Shown here piece after piece: positions 4,595 to 6,246 of a stretch of 6,246 nucleotides of DNA. The number at the start of each line of letters is the position of its first letter. Position 1 is the first letter of the stretch. This stretch comes from Acidobacteriota bacterium. Lineage in GTDB: Bacteria; Acidobacteriota; Terriglobia; Acidiferrales; UBA7541. The position numbers were made by a program, and so were the translations under genes. The notes under the pieces are model-generated. The model was not told where the DNA came from, made no database searches, and worked only from the letters and a program-made list of their open reading frames with translations. The stretch lies in the NCBI GenBank assembly GCA_003224195.1, contig QHYP01000063.1:433-6678 (forward strand), read 5' to 3'.

Positions 4595-6246
4595 ATGCCG
4601 CCAAATCTCTGGACTCCTCCCGAGCGTCCAGGAATAATTTCAGATGTGCGCCGCCCCTTGCTTTCGGGTTCTCGAAGAGACTTCCTTTCTGCTGCATGCG
4701 CCTTTCTGCTTCCGCAGGTCAGTCGAAAAAACCTCGTTTTGAAGCCGTCCTCCCGGCTCGTCCCCATTCGATTTCGGGAAGTCGCCGCGCGCGCTGGACT
4801 GGAGTTTGTGCTTCAGAACAATCCCACGCCGCGCAAGCACATGATCGAAACCATGCCCGGCGGCGTTGCGGCTTTCGATTACAACAACGATGGGAGGATG
4901 GATATCTTCTTCACGAATGGCGCGGCAATTCCTAGCTTGGAGAAAGATTCGCCCAAGTTCTACAACCGGCTATACCGAAACGACGGCGAGATGAAGTTCA
5001 CCGATGTCACGTCGGAGGCGGGCGTCGCGGGTGCGGGCTATTCGATGGGCGCCGCGGCCGCGGACTACAACAACGATGGCTATACGGATTTGTTTGTCGC
5101 GGGCGTCTACCGCAACATTCTCTATCGCAATCTCGGCAATGGCAAGTTTGAGGACTTGACCAAGGCGGCTGGCATCAAGAGCGACAAGTGGTCGGTTGCC
5201 GCCGGCTGGTTCGACTACGATAACGACGGATGGTTGGACCTGTTCGTGGTCAATTATGCTCACTGGACCCCCGACTTTGATCGCTTCTGTGGCGAACGCG
5301 ACCGCAACCTGCGCGTTTACTGCCACCCAAAATATTTTGAGGGACTCCCCAACACGCTGTACCGCAACCGGCGCGATGGCACTTTCGAGGACGTCACTGC
5401 CCAGGCCGGAATCGCCGCACATATCGGTCGTGGCATGAGCGTGGCCTTCGCGGATTATGATAACGACGGCTTCCCGGACGTCTTTGTCACGAACGACAAT
5501 CTGCCCAACTTCTTATTTCACAATCGGGGTGATGGAACGTTTGAAGAGGTGGCGCTCCAGGCCGGCGTGGCTCTCACCAACAATGGGCTGCCCGTGGCCA
5601 GCATGGGAGCTGATTTTCGAGACTATGACAATGACGGCCTCTCCGACCTCAACGTCACTGCGTTGGCGGGCGAGACATTCCCCCTGTTCCAGAATCTGGG
5701 CAATGGCTTGTTCCAAGACGCCACCCACCGCAGCCGGTTGGCCACCCTCACCACGACGCGCAGCGGCTGGAGCAATGGCTTCTTCGATTTCAATAACGGC
5801 GGCTGGAAGGATCTGTTCACCGCGAATTCCGACGTCAATGATCTAATTGATTTGTTCCAACCCACGCACTACAAGCAGCCCAACAGCCTCTTCGCCAATC
5901 TAGGCGACGGAACGTTCCGTGACGTTTCGTCCGAAGCGGGTTTTAATCTGGCAAAGGCACACCGCGGCAGCGCCTTTGCTGATTTTGACAACGACGGGAA
6001 AATCGATGTTCTTGTCAGCGCGCTCGGGGAACCTGCGGAGCTCTGGCATAACATCAGTCCTGACGTCAACCACTGGCTCATCCTGAAACTGACCGGTACC
6101 CGAAGCAACCGTGACGGGATCGGCGCCAAGCTCCGCATGGGCAATCAATCCAACCATGTGACCACAGCCGTGGGCTACGCGTCCTCGAGTCCGCAAACCG
6201 TCCACTTCGGAACCGGTAAGTTGGCGAAGATCAATCGGATAGAGAT
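4595..6246 (+). CDS. CRTAC1-like FG-GAP/VCBS repeat protein with ASPIC/UnbV domain (partial, 3' end outside window)
   Basis: The frame is open from ATG 4595 to the right edge, 550 codons without a stop. Residues 26-31 read SRRDFL, a Tat-like motif, followed by a short Ala/Leu segment. GTG 4646 (residue 18) is an alternative start that would give a more usual n-region. The mature part opens with a typical REVAARAGLEF / ETMPGGVAAFDY motif. Seven Ca-binding-type motifs (DxDxDGxxD-like) start at residues 95, 157, 207, 287, 343, 398 and 463. They are spaced about 50-80 residues apart, as expected for a beta-propeller of FG-GAP/VCBS blades. C232 and C243 lie in the family-typical CGER...YCHP insert. 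From about residue 492 (NHWLILKL, RDGIGAKL) the ASPIC/UnbV domain begins and is cut off. Such proteins are secreted and Ca-stabilised, and are common in Acidobacteriota and Planctomycetota with poorly known function, perhaps carbohydrate or surface binding. The gene starts 14 nt after the isomerase, which suggests co-transcription. Confidence 0.85.
   Translation, partial: MPPNLWTPPERPGIISDVRRPLLSGSRRDFLSAACAFLLPQVSRKNLVLKPSSRLVPIRFREVAARAGLEFVLQNNPTPRKHMIETMPGGVAAFDYNNDGRMDIFFTNGAAIPSLEKDSPKFYNRLYRNDGEMKFTDVTSEAGVAGAGYSMGAAAADYNNDGYTDLFVAGVYRNILYRNLGNGKFEDLTKAAGIKSDKWSVAAGWFDYDNDGWLDLFVVNYAHWTPDFDRFCGERDRNLRVYCHPKYFEGLPNTLYRNRRDGTFEDVTAQAGIAAHIGRGMSVAFADYDNDGFPDVFVTNDNLPNFLFHNRGDGTFEEVALQAGVALTNNGLPVASMGADFRDYDNDGLSDLNVTALAGETFPLFQNLGNGLFQDATHRSRLATLTTTRSGWSNGFFDFNNGGWKDLFTANSDVNDLIDLFQPTHYKQPNSLFANLGDGTFRDVSSEAGFNLAKAHRGSAFADFDNDGKIDVLVSALGEPAELWHNISPDVNHWLILKLTGTRSNRDGIGAKLRMGNQSNHVTTAVGYASSSPQTVHFGTGKLAKINRIE

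Noticed and set aside
3999..4697. 232-codon minus-strand open frame over the second isomerase
   Set aside because: Antisense shadow without motifs or ribosome binding site.
5196..5846. Shorter + strand open frames at 5196-5438 and 5457-5846
   Set aside because: They lie in another frame inside the continuous CRTAC1-like coding region and show no motifs.

Overview
The window looks like GC-rich chromosomal DNA from an acidobacterium, most like the Solibacter/Bryobacter type. This is inferred from gene content recognised by eye, without a database search: an OAR-type TonB-dependent receptor tail, a DUF1080 protein, a run of Tat-exported sugar-metabolism proteins, and an FG-GAP/ASPIC-UnbV (CRTAC1-like) protein. 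All genes read on the + strand.

Layout: (1) 3-236, C-terminal end of a TonB-dependent outer-membrane receptor, cut by the left edge. (2) 237-428, non-coding, with a strong UUCG stem-loop followed by two copies of a 27-nt palindromic repeat. (3) 429-1035, a DUF1080 (3-keto-disaccharide hydrolase family) gene with a secretion signal, broken by a frameshift near 597-604. (4) 1094-2074, a Tat-exported xylose-isomerase-like TIM-barrel protein. (5) 2219-3529, a Tat-exported Gfo/Idh/MocA oxidoreductase. (6) 3645-4580, a second, divergent Tat-exported TIM-barrel isomerase/epimerase. (7) 4595 to the right edge, a long CRTAC1-like protein with seven Ca-binding-type repeats and the start of an ASPIC/UnbV domain. 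Its stop codon lies outside the window.

Working together (inference): DUF1080 hydrolases, Gfo/Idh/MocA dehydrogenases and AP_endonuc_2-type TIM barrels are the protein families of known oxidative (3-keto) glycoside-cleavage pathways. In those pathways a sugar hydroxyl is oxidised, the glycosidic bond is then eliminated or hydrolysed, and the keto sugar is isomerised or reduced. Here every member carries an export signal: Sec-type for DUF1080 and Tat-type for the others. That suggests a periplasmic version of the pathway, possibly served by the upstream TonB receptor. The Tat route would let the oxidoreductase fold around its nicotinamide cofactor before export, as in Zymomonas glucose-fructose oxidoreductase. 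The CRTAC1-like gene starts 14 nt after the second isomerase and may be co-transcribed, but its role is unknown.
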